Source: Bigelowiella natans CCMP2755 (lineage: Eukaryota > Cercozoa > Chlorarachniophyceae). Taken from it: 64,000 nt of DNA. The position numbers and the translations under genes are program-made. The notes beneath the pieces are model-generated. The model saw nothing but the letters and a program-made list of their open reading frames with translations, had not been told where the DNA came from and searched no databases. The stretch lies in assembly GCA_000320545.1 (NCBI GenBank), contig ADNK01003270.1, positions 15,001-79,000 of the forward strand, written 5' to 3'. Below are positions 37,278-49,468 of the stretch, piece after piece (the first letter of the stretch is position 1; each line of letters begins with the position of its first letter).

Positions 37278-38882
37278 TACATTGTTTGTGCTGGTACGGC
37301 TGCAGTAGGTAACACGCATTCATTACTCGCAAGGAAATAACCCCAATGTTTCTATCTATCTAACTGCGGTATATATTATTTTTTCCAATATTAGTAGGCG
37401 CCTTCTTAGAAGAACATACATCGACGTGATGCGGTTGGTTTTTCTTTCTTTTCTTCCCCTTCTTCCGGCTGGCAGCTGCAGCAGCAAGATCGATCGTACC
37501 TGCTCAGCACATTTTACAAGTGTCAACTACTACATGATAAACACAAGCAACTCACCAATTCACCAGCAAAACAATCACATGGTGGATTACGCATCGTGCC
37601 AAATACGAAGAAAATACGTCACCCTTATGAATGGTTCTCAATATACGGTCATGCCTCTCTCCCCGCTACTGCTATCACCCTTTTGCTGCATATCAATATT
37701 GTGCGCATCATGATTGTGGAAGTAACCTGGAACTCGGTGTCCTGATGCAGCTTGGAGGTTTTGCAATTGACGTTTTTTATTGTGATCCACACGTTCTTTC
37801 TTTTCTTTCATAGCACGTTCCCAAGGGTCCATCCCATCGTTTTCCCCTGGCGAGTTGGAGAGAGTGTGTGTTTACGATGATGTGGAATACACTTTACCAA
37901 TTATATCACAGGAAACAACAGCGATAGGTATTTTTCAAAGTCACACCTGCTTTAGCTGGGATAGCCCATGTTTCGTTAATATCATTTGCCCTTTGAAACA
38001 CACCCCACGACGTAAGAAGATTAAAAACATGATATCGACAATAGTGATTGTTGGACTACTTTTTATATCCATATGTCCGCCGCCACTCCTGCTTCGTTTC
38101 GTCAAACACAATCTTATCTTTTTTCCTCTTCTGTATTCCTTTTAATTTCGCAAACTTTTCCCATGTCGTCTGCTCACGAGGCTTTGGAACCTGTGTGCAT
38201 TAGTAGTAAAAGTAGTATTTAGGGATCGATATGGTGGTGGTGCATATTGATAGACGTTGGTGGCGGTGAATAATTATATTTAACAGATGTGGGGTCATTT
38301 TTGAGCCGCATTAAAACAAAATGAGGTTCATATCTGGCCGCATGTTTTTAAAAATGTACTCGTAACACATTACGGCATTTACAATAACACGGCTATTATT
38401 TCAACACATGTCCAGATGCTTTTATACCTAGTATATGCATATAAATATATACACATTCTGATGTGCGCGTGGGAGTCATGACACCATGCGGCAAAAACAT
38501 GATGATATTGGTAAGTACCGGTTTCTCCCTTGGAAGCTTTGTCGTTGGTGTTGGCAGAGTTGCAACTCGCCCGTTGCCATATGGAGGTGGCTCTGTTGGA
38601 AGGACAAAAATTCTTCCAATGAGCCCTTGGACGTTTTTCTGAGCACGAAGTCTGATGTCTTCATCTATCGTACTGGATAAACAGACAGTGGTATGCATCA
38701 GGGCGACATACAATCGTTGGGTATTGGATTCAATTACTCACGTGCTGTCTCTCGGTGTGAAAGCTGCAGTGTCGAGGCAGACAAGATTGCCTATGTCGTA
38801 CTCTGGATCTGGTGAATGAAACAAATATCAGTATGTAGATCCCATTCAGCATTGAGGAACTGCTACCAGGGAGGGAAGCCAT
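36045..38882 (-). CDS. RRS1: ribosome-biogenesis regulatory protein RRS1, 11 exons
   Basis: RRS1 works in the nucleolus with RPF2 to load 5S rRNP into pre-60S ribosomes. Exons in gene order: 38882-38867, 38808-38742, 38672-38519, 38190-38060, 37990-37947, 37846-37727, 37499-37420, 37115-37011, 36788-36723, 36407-36332, 36076-36045. They total 891 nt, or 296 residues. Family signatures are YDIGNLVCLD, LPTPTTKLPREKP, TTWEKFAKLKGI, YGYKKANDINETW, MDPWERAMKEKKERV, STASMGKFDKL and a Lys-rich C-terminus. The start is a 16-nt first coding exon (MASLP), chosen by phase. The acceptor before 36407 has a weak pyrimidine tract. It diverges from the TLK gene with only 369 bp between start codons. Confidence 0.9.
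37217..37275. repeat. (TA)n-(TG)n microsatellite in RRS1 intron
   Basis: Lies between exons 37499-37420 and 37115-37011. Similar TA arrays at 36277-36312 and 36804-36844 sit in neighbouring RRS1 introns. Confidence 0.85.
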
Positions 38883-39251
38883 TGACACGAACCCTCTTAA
38901 TATCGCCTATTCGCCGGTGTTTTATAAAACTGGTCTTCTAATCATGTCGTCATTGATTAATCCCCATCAAATTATCTTCTTAATATTGGGCTGCGTTTTT
39001 GCGATCCGAAGAATTAATTCTCATTCCTGTTGCCTTCTCGGCATCTGCCATCTGCAGTGGCGGGAGAGAGTTGTGCACTTTCCGCCAAGGCGCCACAATT
39101 GGCGTATAAAATGGCAGATCACATAGAGTGTGAGACATGAGATTCGAGCAATCATCCTTTACAAAAAGGAGGTCGAATATCCTACGTCAACGTCAAACAT
39201 CAGAACGCCAACTTCCTCCCCCCAGAAATTCTGTGGAATCGGAAATTGCTA
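38883..39251. promoter_or_regulatory. putative bidirectional promoter, RRS1/TLK
   Basis: A 369-bp head-to-head spacer with no GCTAGC words and no microsatellite. It must contain the start sites of both genes. No individual element is certain. Confidence 0.5.
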
Positions 39252-42037
39252 ATGGCAAGCATAGGCCCAAGGTCTCAGACACCCATACAATTTCCAGGCG
39301 ATAAAGTCGTCAAGATACCGACCGTTGTCAACGAGAGATTCGAGGCAATAATGGGAGCAGGTGCCAGTTCCCAGGTACGTCCATTTTACACTTGCGGCGC
39401 CGTCATTGGACATTGAAGTAATAAAATCTAACTGTTCACAGACACAAGTGGGTTTTACAGCACCCCTATTAAGAAGTATCTCTCGTGAGAACAGTATTGA
39501 GGCTGGAAGGAAAGAACCATCGCAGTCAGACTCCAACTTCAGATCCTGTAGCCCAATAATGAAAAATATTTCCAAGAACAAGCGCAAGCCGTTAAACCCC
39601 CAGCGATTGGACACAAATTCCACCAAAAGAGCAAGAGTTAGTCCTGCAAAAGGGAAAAGATCAACGGAAAGCTCTACATCGTCCGCAGTCGGCTTGAATA
39701 GCATTACAAACTACTTCACATCACCCTTCAAGAGAGAATCAGAAACTTCGCGGGATGGACGTACACCTGGGAAGGAATTGAAGTCCAACTTGCCTGTCCC
39801 TTTGCCACCTCCAAACGTTCCGCCATTAGAAGAAAAGAAATCACTGCTAAGTGAGGAAATGTCTTCTTTGCAGAAGAAACTCGACGCAACTGAGGAAAAA
39901 TTTGCACAGACTCAGGCAGCGTTGCAGCAGGTAGTAGATCGGGTTCTGCTACCTTTCATCCATCATAAATAATTTATCCCGTAGGCAGAGAAACAGCTAG
40001 AAGTTCAGACAAGGACAGAAGACGAGCGCCGAATAAGGGTAGATTTGGAACCAATAGCAGTCATATTCCAGGCTTACATTTATTTTCTCTAGGTAGCTGA
40101 GGTGTTAATCGGTACTTTAAAAGAACTGGCACTGCATCAAAAGAAAGAAATGCAACGAAAACTTGTTGACGATCGATTTAGAATTGGGCAAGTAATACCC
40201 ACTAGTGAGGGTCATGAGATTCATGACATTTGGGAGCCCGGAGAAGACTACAAAATCCTTCGCATGAAGAGAGTACGTCCTCTTTCTTCTTTTCGTGCCA
40301 GTGTGATTTAATTTTCCAACTTGCAGATGGAGATAAAGAGAAGTTTCGAATTCCTCCAGAATTCTCGGAAGGAGCTTCGACGGAAAAGTAATTATCTTCT
40401 CATCTTTAATGCCTCAGTAAACTATAGATTTCGTTTGTAAATACCTGAATAAATGAATTTTAGCAAAATCTGCGAAAGCTCCTGCGAAAGGCAAGTCAGA
40501 TAAAAACGACGGGTTTTTAAAACCAGAGCCGGCGATCCCTCTTTCGCACGAAATCTTAGAGCAAACTGAAATCTACAACTTACGTTCGCAGAGCTTGAAA
40601 AAGGTGTTATTTTGTATCACTCGTCAGGATTCAATAATTCCAACTCACTTTCTATGACAGGAAATGGCGGATCTTCAACAAGAAGAAGAGCGCTTGGAAA
40701 TGAAGAAACAACAAGTAATTAGAATGCAACGGCAAATACAGGACGAGAGGAACTCGAAGTTCAATGACTTTCAGATTCTCCACGAAAGATATCTACTTCT
40801 TCACCTGATGGGAAAAGGAGGTTTCAGTGAAGTCTATAAGGTATTCTATTGTATATCTGATAGGTATGATAGTTACAACATTAAAATTGTGTTATTTCAA
40901 GGCTTTCGATTTGGAGGAACTAAGATACGTTTGCTGCAAAATTCACCAAATAAACGAGAGCTGGAATACTGCTCAAAAACAAAATTATTCAAGACATGCA
41001 ACAAGGGAATACGAAATTCAGAAGAATCTTCATCATTCACGAATTGTCCAACTCCATGACGTAAGTTGCAAATCTTCTATTAGAGTGATCATATTAGATA
41101 TATCATCCGTTATTCCTGTAGGTTTTCGGTATGACAGCAAGCAGTTTCGTGACTGTACTGGAATTTTGCGACGGCGGCGATCTTGACCTCCTGCTGAAAA
41201 AAAGAAAAATACTCACTGAAAGAGAAGCCAAAAGTATCATCATGCAGGTCTTTAGGTAAATAGTGGTACTTCTTCATGTAACTTTCTGGTTCACATTTCA
41301 TACTGAGTGAATATATTTTCAGTGGTCTGCAGTATCTGAACCAGCAAAAACGGAAGATTATACACTATGACCTGAAACCAGCAAATATTTTGTTCCATGA
41401 AGGGTAATTCTTGCACAAATAATTGTGATTAAAGTTGAACTGATGAGGATCCCGCAGGCAAGTGAAGCTGACGGATTTCGGGTTGTCAAAGATCATGAAC
41501 GATAACCCTGGTGGCATTGAGCTGACCTCGCAAGGCGCTGGGACTATGTGGTAAATACTTGCCAGACTAATCTTACCAATAATTTCTCATAGTGAATATT
41601 GTAGGTACCTTCCCCCAGAATGTTTCGTGCGGAACTCGGTTATCAGCTCTAAGGTAAACAAATTCTGCATCACTGGCGAAATATTTCTCAAATTTCTTTA
41701 CAGGTCGATACTTGGTCTGCGGGAGTGGTGTTGTTCCAGATGGTCACGGGTCAGAAGCCATTTGGAAATGGGATGTCCCAAGAATCGCTTATTAGGAGCG
41801 GTACAATGAGAAACGCCAGAAAAGTCGAGTTTCCAGAAAAGATTAAACTGAGCACTTCCACGAAGGTATAACCAACCAGAAAATCCAACGTTGTGTTCGA
41901 GCGCTTCATCATTTTTTTTGCAGGAATTTATCTCTCGATGCTTATCCTATTTTCCGGCGGACCGTCCAGATATTCTCGAAATATTCTCAGACCCATATTT
42001 TCAGTCTTCTCGCAAATCGTCATCATCGCGCTCCTGA
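39252..42037 (+). CDS. TLK: Tousled-like serine/threonine protein kinase, 14 exons
   Basis: Tousled-like kinases phosphorylate the histone chaperone ASF1 and support chromatin assembly. Exons: 39252-39374, 39442-39930, 39985-40038, 40093-40272, 40327-40387, 40464-40603, 40661-40840, 40902-41060, 41122-41255, 41323-41403, 41458-41550, 41605-41653, 41704-41865, 41924-42037, giving 672 residues. The N-terminal half is Ser/Lys-rich then coiled coil (oligomerisation in the family). The kinase domain starts at [18 protein letters not shown] (about 392), with Lys422 in [15 protein letters not shown] (Asp523), DFG (Asp540) and GAGTMWYLPPECF, all typical of this family. Introns are short (about 45-80 nt) and free of microsatellites, in contrast to the neighbouring RRS1. 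Confidence 0.95.
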
Positions 42038-43629
42038 AACTGTGTAGCTGGATGTGGAAATAAGTTAGAATCATAAGAGAATGGCCTGGCCATTAACCAC
42101 AGGCTACTCATTATTTCTCTTCATGAATTAAAATTGAAAATATATTTATCTTTATAGCTAATGGATTTCTAAAGGAAAAAAACAGCGCATTCACACGGGA
42201 TGAGCCCAACGGATGCGCACATTTGTAGAGGGGATAATTGCCAGCATGCACGGACCCTTTTCTTTACTATCCATCATATAGATAACCGCCTTTATTGGAT
42301 TGTTAGATGGCGTCGTTGCCTCTCTCCACAGCGCTAGAGCATGTACTGTGTCTATGGTAGAAGGCGCTACAGTCGCCGTCGCTAGCGCAGCGGGGAGGCA
42401 AGTCCGTGCAGAAATGCGATGCATGCATGGCATGATCCACAGCACAGCTTGACAGCCACTTCACTCGGCACCAACACGGACTACAGTCGTCAATGCACAG
42501 ACACGTGGCAGACATCATTTCTACGCGCACGCACACATGTCTAAATGCGCTGCATGAACGAACCCATGACGAAGCGTGCTAGCTAGCTAGCGTGGCCAGA
42601 AGTGCACATGCTAGCATGGGTGTCGATCTGTGTCTGCACACACGTCTAGACGTCCCTGCGACACAACTCTAGAACTCTAGAACTGCGCATGCTAGCTAGC
42701 ATGCATGCTGTCACGTCGTGCATGTCTAGATGTGCAGTGACATGGCTAGCAGGCAGCACAGCTAGAAAGCTAGACATGCAGCGTGTCTAGGTGTGCTCTC
42801 AGGTTCCTTGCAATGTCGACACGGCATCCGACATTGCATGCTGCACGCACGTTGTCTGGCAATGTGTTCATTGTGCAAGGTGCATGTGTCTGACCAACGC
42901 ACATTTGGCGCACCACTCCACACCACACGCTTGCTGCGTGTGCAATGACACCGATGCACCTGCCTAGCTAGCTAGCTGCGCACAACACTTGGAACAAGCT
43001 GGGCAACCTAGCAATGATGCATGTCTGCGGGTGTGAAAACAAAACAAAAAATTGTGTTGTTGATCGTTGCACACTTGTCCCGTTGCGATGGACCGCTGCA
43101 CGTGCTGCTCCAGTGAGTGTCATTGGCACGCATAGACAGTACTAGAGTGTCAGAGCTGTGGCAATGTGGTGCCAGCAATGAACCTAGCAACAGATGACGT
43201 GTGGGCCATGGAGGTGCTCACTTGTCGCAGCGTCTCAAACTAGTGGCATGAAGAATCACCGGGACAATCCGATTTCAAATGAAATACAACACAATTCAAC
43301 ATGTTATTTACAACCACACGTTGTCGTAGTTTGAAAATGAGTATTTTTTACCAAAACAAGAGTTACATTAGTCATTGCCTTTGGAGAATCATCATCTATC
43401 AAGCACCCATTCATCCCTCCTCCATCCTTATCAAGAACCAGATAAACAACCACTACGACGTTTCGGGTAATCTATATACATTGATGAGGGTTATTTGATC
43501 TGAATTCACGTCTGAATCCTCGAAATCAGTGATGGTGAACAGAAACAGTCATCATCTCCATTTTGCCATCTTCTTGTTTTTTGTTGGTCTGTATAGATCT
43601 ACTTTACCGCTAACGAAATTTTATTTATT
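42038..43629. other. 3'-flank spacer, strongest GCTAGC/CATGC content
   Basis: Between 42560 and 43000 GCTAGC, CATGCTAGCATG and TCTAGA words recur every few dozen bases. A minus-strand open fragment at 42191-42445 may be a captured coding piece. The last 350 bases, before the protease start, lose the vocabulary. Confidence 0.65.
42191..42445 (-). other. exon-like open fragment in spacer
   Basis: The frame reads NPIKAVIYMMDSKEKGPCML and IIPSTNVRIRWAHPV before its stop. This is a protein-like composition in otherwise palindromic DNA. No family is recognised and it has no upstream splice context. Confidence 0.3.
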
Positions 43630-43653
43630 ATGCACTTTTCATCCACGCAGAAG

Positions 43654-44857
43654 ATGATTTCCTCCATTCTATTGATCGCATTGTCGACGATGCAAGTATC
43701 CGCAATCAAGTCCATCCCGAAGTTTGAAGCATGGAAAAAGGAATTTGGAAAGAGGTGAAAGTGAATGTTCACAGTGGGAAAATGCATTTGCAGCAACACC
43801 TTTTATTCCTTAGTTATGAAGAAGCGGGAAAAGAGGATAAGGCTCGCCTTAACTTTGGTAATTCCAAGCTCATCCTCTATACATCAGCCATCCATAAACT
43901 CTCCACCGTTCTATTGTTAGTCGAGAACGAGCGCATTATCCAAGGTCTCAACGAAAATGAATTGGGGAGCGCAGTTTATGGGCACACAAGATTCTCAGAC
44001 ATGTCTCCAGAACAGTTCCGAGCGATGGTGATGGAAAAGATATTTTCGACATGATGATGATGATGATGATGATGGTGATGGATCTGTGCCAGTATTACTA
44101 AGCAACTGCAGCCTATTCTCTGCTGCTACCACCACTACTTTCGTGGACCGATCTGCCAAGTTTACCCTTGTTGAAATATTGTCACAGCTCACCATGACTA
44201 TGTTGATCAGATGACACCGTTCAAGTACCATACTGATGAGGCTGAGAACGCTGCGTACGATCAGAACAAAGTAGTATGAAATCGTTAAATGTCCATCGAA
44301 ATATGACGTGGATAGAATATTGCTGGGCGCGGTTCCATAGGGCGAATATATCGAGATGAGAGTTGGGAGGGTGCAATATGCAACAATGCCAATGATGTAG
44401 GCTAGAGGAGGGAAATCTTTACATGTTACGGCGATACGTGAATAAAAAGCCTGGATTCCACCCTATTACCTTGCAGAATGCTGTCAAGGTTACTGATAGC
44501 TTCGATTGGCGCGATTTCAATGCTTTGACGCCTGTGAAGGATCAAGGTACTAAGAAATTTTCGGACAACAAAGTCGATTAGAATATCGTTCGCAAACCTG
44601 TCGTCTAATGTGATGCCATCGATTATACAACCGTGGTAATGATGGTCAATGAGTAAATTAAAGCAAGCACGCATATGGCAGCTCCAAATAAAATATTCTG
44701 ATCATCGTTCTTGCAGGGGGTTGCGGATCATGCTGGGCTTTCTCGGCAACCCAGGTGTTAATACCACAGTGATAGTCAAAGCGGTGCAGTATCTAATTCT
44801 TTTCGAAATGGGTCGAAGATCAATGCGTTTTTGTTTACAGAATTCTCCAACAAATAT

Positions 44858-44907
<50 letters not shown>

Positions 44908-45294
44908 GCGCACGCACATGTGAAGCGTTACTGGTACTCAAAAGCAATTTAATAACGGTTTCTTCTTTTATTCTTGCAAGGCTTTGGAATCCGCCCATTA
45001 CATCAAGCACAATGATACTTTGGACTCCCCGGTGTTATATCATTTTTACCACCACAAATATTATTTTCACTACCCCCAACAGTGGCATGAAGCAGGAGAT
45101 GGAAGTCATGCTGCCCGCACCATGCGGCGACACATTGCCCTTCTTGTTCGTTGTTGCTTGATTCATCATCATTAAACTTTGGAACAGATTGCTTTGTCCA
45201 CAGAGCAGCTTGTGGAGTGCGATCAGCACGACTACGCTTGCTATGGGTGGGTAGCAGCAGCTATAATCTTAGTTTTCAGCTATGCTTCTATGTT

Positions 45295-45331
<37 letters not shown>

Positions 45332-47194
45332 TAGTAGCAGTAGTAAAGGAATGCGAGTAGCTTAGCAATTGAAGGGGATTAGTGAATGTTGTAAATATTA
45401 GAGAATGGTATGATTAAGATGCAAGGTTATGTTATGCTGCATCACTGCTCAACGTGTTCTTTTTTAAAATATGAGACCAGAGGACTGATTTGCTACATGC
45501 ATCATTTGTACATGTGTGGTGTTATAGAAGTATTGAATATATTAGGAAGCACTAGCACCGTATCGTCGTTTTCTTTGTTCTATTATCCCCATTCTCGTCT
45601 AAAAATTCGTCCCTTCACAGAGGTTTCCCTCGCGATGCAATGAAGTATATTAAGGAGAGCGGTGGTCTCGTTGCTGAGGTATAGTTACTCAAATATTTGG
45701 TCGAGTGTGTGACTGTAATAATGCATGATTATCGGCAGCTGTAGGGAGTTGGTAGGGGTGTGCTCCGTTATTTCTGTGGTTTTCGTGTTACTGCTGCCTT
45801 TTTGCGGTTTGTTTCTTCAGTTGTCTTCCATACTCAGCATGATGTAGGATGCTTGTTATTATTTGGCAACGATGATTCAGGCTGATTATCCTTACAATGT
45901 GGAGGGCCATACCGTATGCTTGGCAAACCAAACGTTCAACGAGACTTGCGGAGACGGTGATGACTATACATAAGGCGGAATATTCAGCAATAGTAAAAGG
46001 CTGTGTTAGATGACTAACATTATGGTGTCCTCATTGCGCTCAGGGATTTGCGATGACCCTCCCCTGACCAACTTCTGCGATTTGACTTGTAAGTTGGGGG
46101 GAGAAAAGGGCTTGAAGCCGGTTGCATCTATCACCGATTGGGAGCAGGTCCATATACTTAATCAAGACGGTGATGATAAAATAATGATGATGACGATGAT
46201 GATGATAAGGTTGATGATAATATGTCCTCCTCTTTGAATTCTCTTTTACCTCTATACGTCCCTCTTCTTCTTCTTCCTGCTCCTCCTCCTACTTAGGTTC
46301 CTAGCGACGAAGATAAGATTGCATCATATCTCGCACTGAAGCACCCTCTATCAGTCTCCATTGATGCAGGGTGAAGATAGATAGATAGATAACTCCAAGA
46401 TCTTTTCTTCTCTGAGTAGTAGAACAGTTTGCAGCAGACAGAGAATAGTTGCATAGATTATAATGCAACAGCACATTCATCATTCACTAAATATTCAGAG
46501 AGGGACTGTCGTGGATGCAGTTTTACAAGGTAATTACAGCAATTGTAGAGTACAACTCTTAGCGGTCATCTACACGTCGTCCTACATTGAAGGGCCATAG
46601 CCATCCTCATTACCAGCATATCATTCAAACGACCAACAATATCATTGTTACTTATATTTGCCATTATAACATATCAAACAGCATGGAGTTGCTAATCCTC
46701 GATTCTGTTCCAAAACGTCTCTCAACCATGCGGTGATAATGATAATGAATGCATAGAAATAAAGGCGGTTGTATCGGAATGACTATATACTCGAAACGGG
46801 TTCTTACTTCCGCATAATATGGACAGCACCAAAGCAAGAACTGTTTAGCTTCTCCCTCTACCCCCCCCCCCCCTCTCTCTTTCTTTCTCTTTCTATCTTT
46901 CTCTCTGTAATTTGAAGCTGCTGCGTATTGTTTCGGTTGCACAAAAAAAGGTTCTCCTCGTTGGATTTGGCGTCGATGGAGGCAAAGCATTCTGGATTGT
47001 GAAGAACAGTTGGGGTGAAAAATGGGGAGAAAATGGGTAAAATTGCTAAAATACATATGCATTGTCACATGATAGTGCGGACCTACTTTCTCATTTATTT
47101 TTTGCCCTATCATCTGTACAGATATTTCAGGCTTATCCGAGGAAAGGGTGCTTGTGGTATTAATACCCGTGTTGTGTCTCCAATTGCTGCATAA
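43654..47194 (+). CDS. papain-family (C1A) cysteine protease with I29 propeptide, 16 exons
   Basis: A secreted or lysosomal endopeptidase precursor of 360 residues. Exons: 43654-43754, 43814-43857, 43921-44027, 44211-44270, 44477-44546, 44717-44754, 44981-45031, 45188-45246, 45621-45678, 45881-45956, 46044-46147, 46297-46370, 46499-46529, 46682-46732, 46951-47036, 47122-47194. A signal peptide ([17 protein letters not shown]) is followed by an inhibitor propeptide ([33 protein letters not shown]). The mature enzyme has DSFDWRD, oxyanion Gln127, Cys133 in [17 protein letters not shown], His307 in LNHAVLLVGFG and Asn327 in KNSWG. All catalytic residues are present. An in-frame ATG at 43630 would extend the start by eight residues; 43654 gives the better signal peptide. 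Confidence 0.95.
44859..44902. repeat. (CT)n microsatellite in protease intron
   Basis: Lies between exons 44717-44754 and 44981-45031. (TAG)n at 45297-45345 sits in the intron after exon 45188-45246. Confidence 0.85.
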
Positions 47195-48453
47195 GTATCG
47201 TATGACCGAAATGGCAAGCATCCGAAGAAGCCTTCAATTCTAGAATTCTAGCCAGGATCTGCCATTTATACAATGCAAAGCTTTGCAGAGGAGTAGAGTT
47301 CGCCCGGGGTGTACATAAATTGCATCGATGAATGTTTAATTCACGTGATTTTTTCACGAATCGCCCCAAATATGACAAAATCAGCTTCGTAAACATGTTG
47401 CATGGCTTTCCAGCACACGCATCATTTGCATGGCGTTCGTTGTTTGATCATCATGCTAGCCAGTGCATGCGCACATTGTCGCAGCATCGCACCGCCATCA
47501 CATGGCATGTTGTGTGCGGATCAATGATAGGCATAGCCTACTCTAGCTAGTCTAGTACCAGCACGCACTAGCAGCAGCGCTGTCATGCGCTCATGCGATC
47601 AATTTGGGTGACGTCGCCATGGCGTAGACTTCCTTCACTTGCTAGTTTGCTTGCGTGTCGCAGGTGACGTACATGGCTAGCTAGCTAGCCCCCTAATTTT
47701 GATGCTAGCGCTAGATCTGCGTGATCGATTTTGCTTTAAAGACACTCGGGCTGTACGTCGTTGAGGCTTGCATGATTGGGGGGTTGTTGTCCATGTCGTA
47801 GTGCAAGGATCATTCAACAATAGACATACGTATATATAATATATATAATATATAATATATATAATATATACTGTGTCTATAGTTTCAAATTTGCTGAATC
47901 AGTCTAGCAGTGTGAGTAAGACATTGCATGACACTGTGCTGGAAAACACAGGTGTGGATCAAATTGGAGTGATTCACAAGTTTGGCTAGTTGGGCCTCAC
48001 GATCACTTGCTTCAGACGGCGGGAGGACGTTCCCCTAGTCCCGGAAAGAAAACGCGAAGGTGCCTGAACATTATTTGCAGGCACAACAATCACAGTGGTC
48101 ATCGCTGACTGCGCACACTGTCTAACTGTAACTGAATGTGTGTCATTGCTGTTGCACGCGCGTTCAGGGTTGCTATCATGCAATCAAAAGCTCGAATTCG
48201 TTGTGCGTTCATTGATTGCTGCTGCCGTGAGCGCGCAACCATATGATGATGAAACGTGTGGCATCGCAGTGAACGTACGCACGCTCTGTCACAGTGCAGC
48301 GTGCAACCTGCATGACGAACCAACACAATGAGCAACATGAAATTGGCATCATAACGTTTTCAATGGCGGCTAATCTTGTTATCATATTTCGACATGGACG
48401 ACATACGGAGGCCTCACGTCGGGAATAAGACGAAATGATGGGCTGCATCAATA
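47195..48453. other. convergent 3' spacer, GCTAGC/CATGC-rich
   Basis: Contains GCTAGCTAGCTAGC near 47672, CATGCTAGCC, CTAGCGCTAG and a TATATAATATA-type AT tract at 47829-47871. No exon is recognised. Confidence 0.65.
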
Positions 48454-48978
48454 TCATTTTCTAGGACAATCTGCACAGAATGTAGAAGGATCCTTGCGCT
48501 CAGGATGGGCACACTTCTGTTTTTTGGCCATGTAACGTTCTCGTGAAGTCATGGCTTTTGATGGGTTTGTAGCAGAAGGAATTGACAACTGGGAAACCAT
48601 GTTTTCAATGTCCACCTGTAATCATCACATGCTGCGTGAGACGACAGAGCTACATGACAGTTGCACAACGTCTAGTCCGAACTATAAAGTCCAGGGAAAA
48701 ATAGATAAATATTAAACTTGTTTACCTTCGTCAGCGTAGGGTTCATTGCAAGCTTGACAGGCGACATAATTTGGGACTTCCTTGCAAAACCCCCCTGTGG
48801 TGTTTTGACGCTTCTTGCAGAAAGACCGATACCTAAAAAACACCTTTCTTGATCAACAATCCCTGGAATTCTTGTCAACTTAATTGATCAAACCGTTGTC
48901 GGGTGCAGCTGTGAGAACCACAAGAAGGACTGCAAGGACGAGGTTTACTAAGAGGCTAGCCAGGAGGGAGGACCGCAT
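48454..48978 (-). CDS. small secreted protein, 117 residues, 3 exons
   Basis: Exons in gene order 48978-48894, 48832-48726 and 48615-48454 are phase-consistent. The first exon is almost entirely a signal peptide (MRSSLLASLLVNLVLAVLLV). The mature part is basic, with SARSVKTPQGGFARKS, MSPVKLAMNPTLTKV and a C-terminal three-cysteine segment (KCAHPERKDPSTFCADCPRK). No family is recognised. A short secreted Lys/Arg-rich protein with a Cys-rich end could be an effector, a matrix peptide or an antimicrobial; this is undetermined. Confidence 0.65.
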
Positions 48979-49468
48979 GCTTTCTGCTGGCTTAGGAGAC
49001 GTCGACGTCGACGTTACCGAAAAATACTTTTCCCCACATTTACATTATCGGCAGATTGATACGACAAGTACTCAGTACGACAAGCATTTTTCTCTGTCTA
49101 AAGGATAAAATGAATGCGAACAATCAACCGGAAATATAAAAAACAAGGCTGGTTATTTATGAAATTAGACAGAAATATCATCGGAAAATATCATAGCTAA
49201 GTAAAGGTCCAAATAAAGCTGAGGTTGTAATATGGTCAAAATACAACAAGGCATCTCCAGCAAGCAGTGAGGTAATATCCCAACGACAAAAAGGAATATC
49301 GCATTTGTTGTTTAGAGGTCTTTAGGAAGATGATTTGAAATATTTATTAACCGGAAACATCTTATTAAAAAATGTCTAAAATTAATCCCCCCCACGAAGA
49401 AAACTAACCGTTAAAGAAAAGATCGGAGAGAGGGGGGTCTGAGGCTCTACCAGACTCACGCATCGCAT
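48979..49468. other. divergent intergenic region
   Basis: A head-to-head spacer of 490 bp with no GCTAGC words. Homopyrimidine/homopurine patches near 49388 and 49428 are the only notable features. Confidence 0.45.

Noticed and set aside
47829-47871. TATATAATATA tract as a possible origin or promoter
   Set aside because: Indistinguishable from the other AT microsatellites in the window, with no flanking elements.
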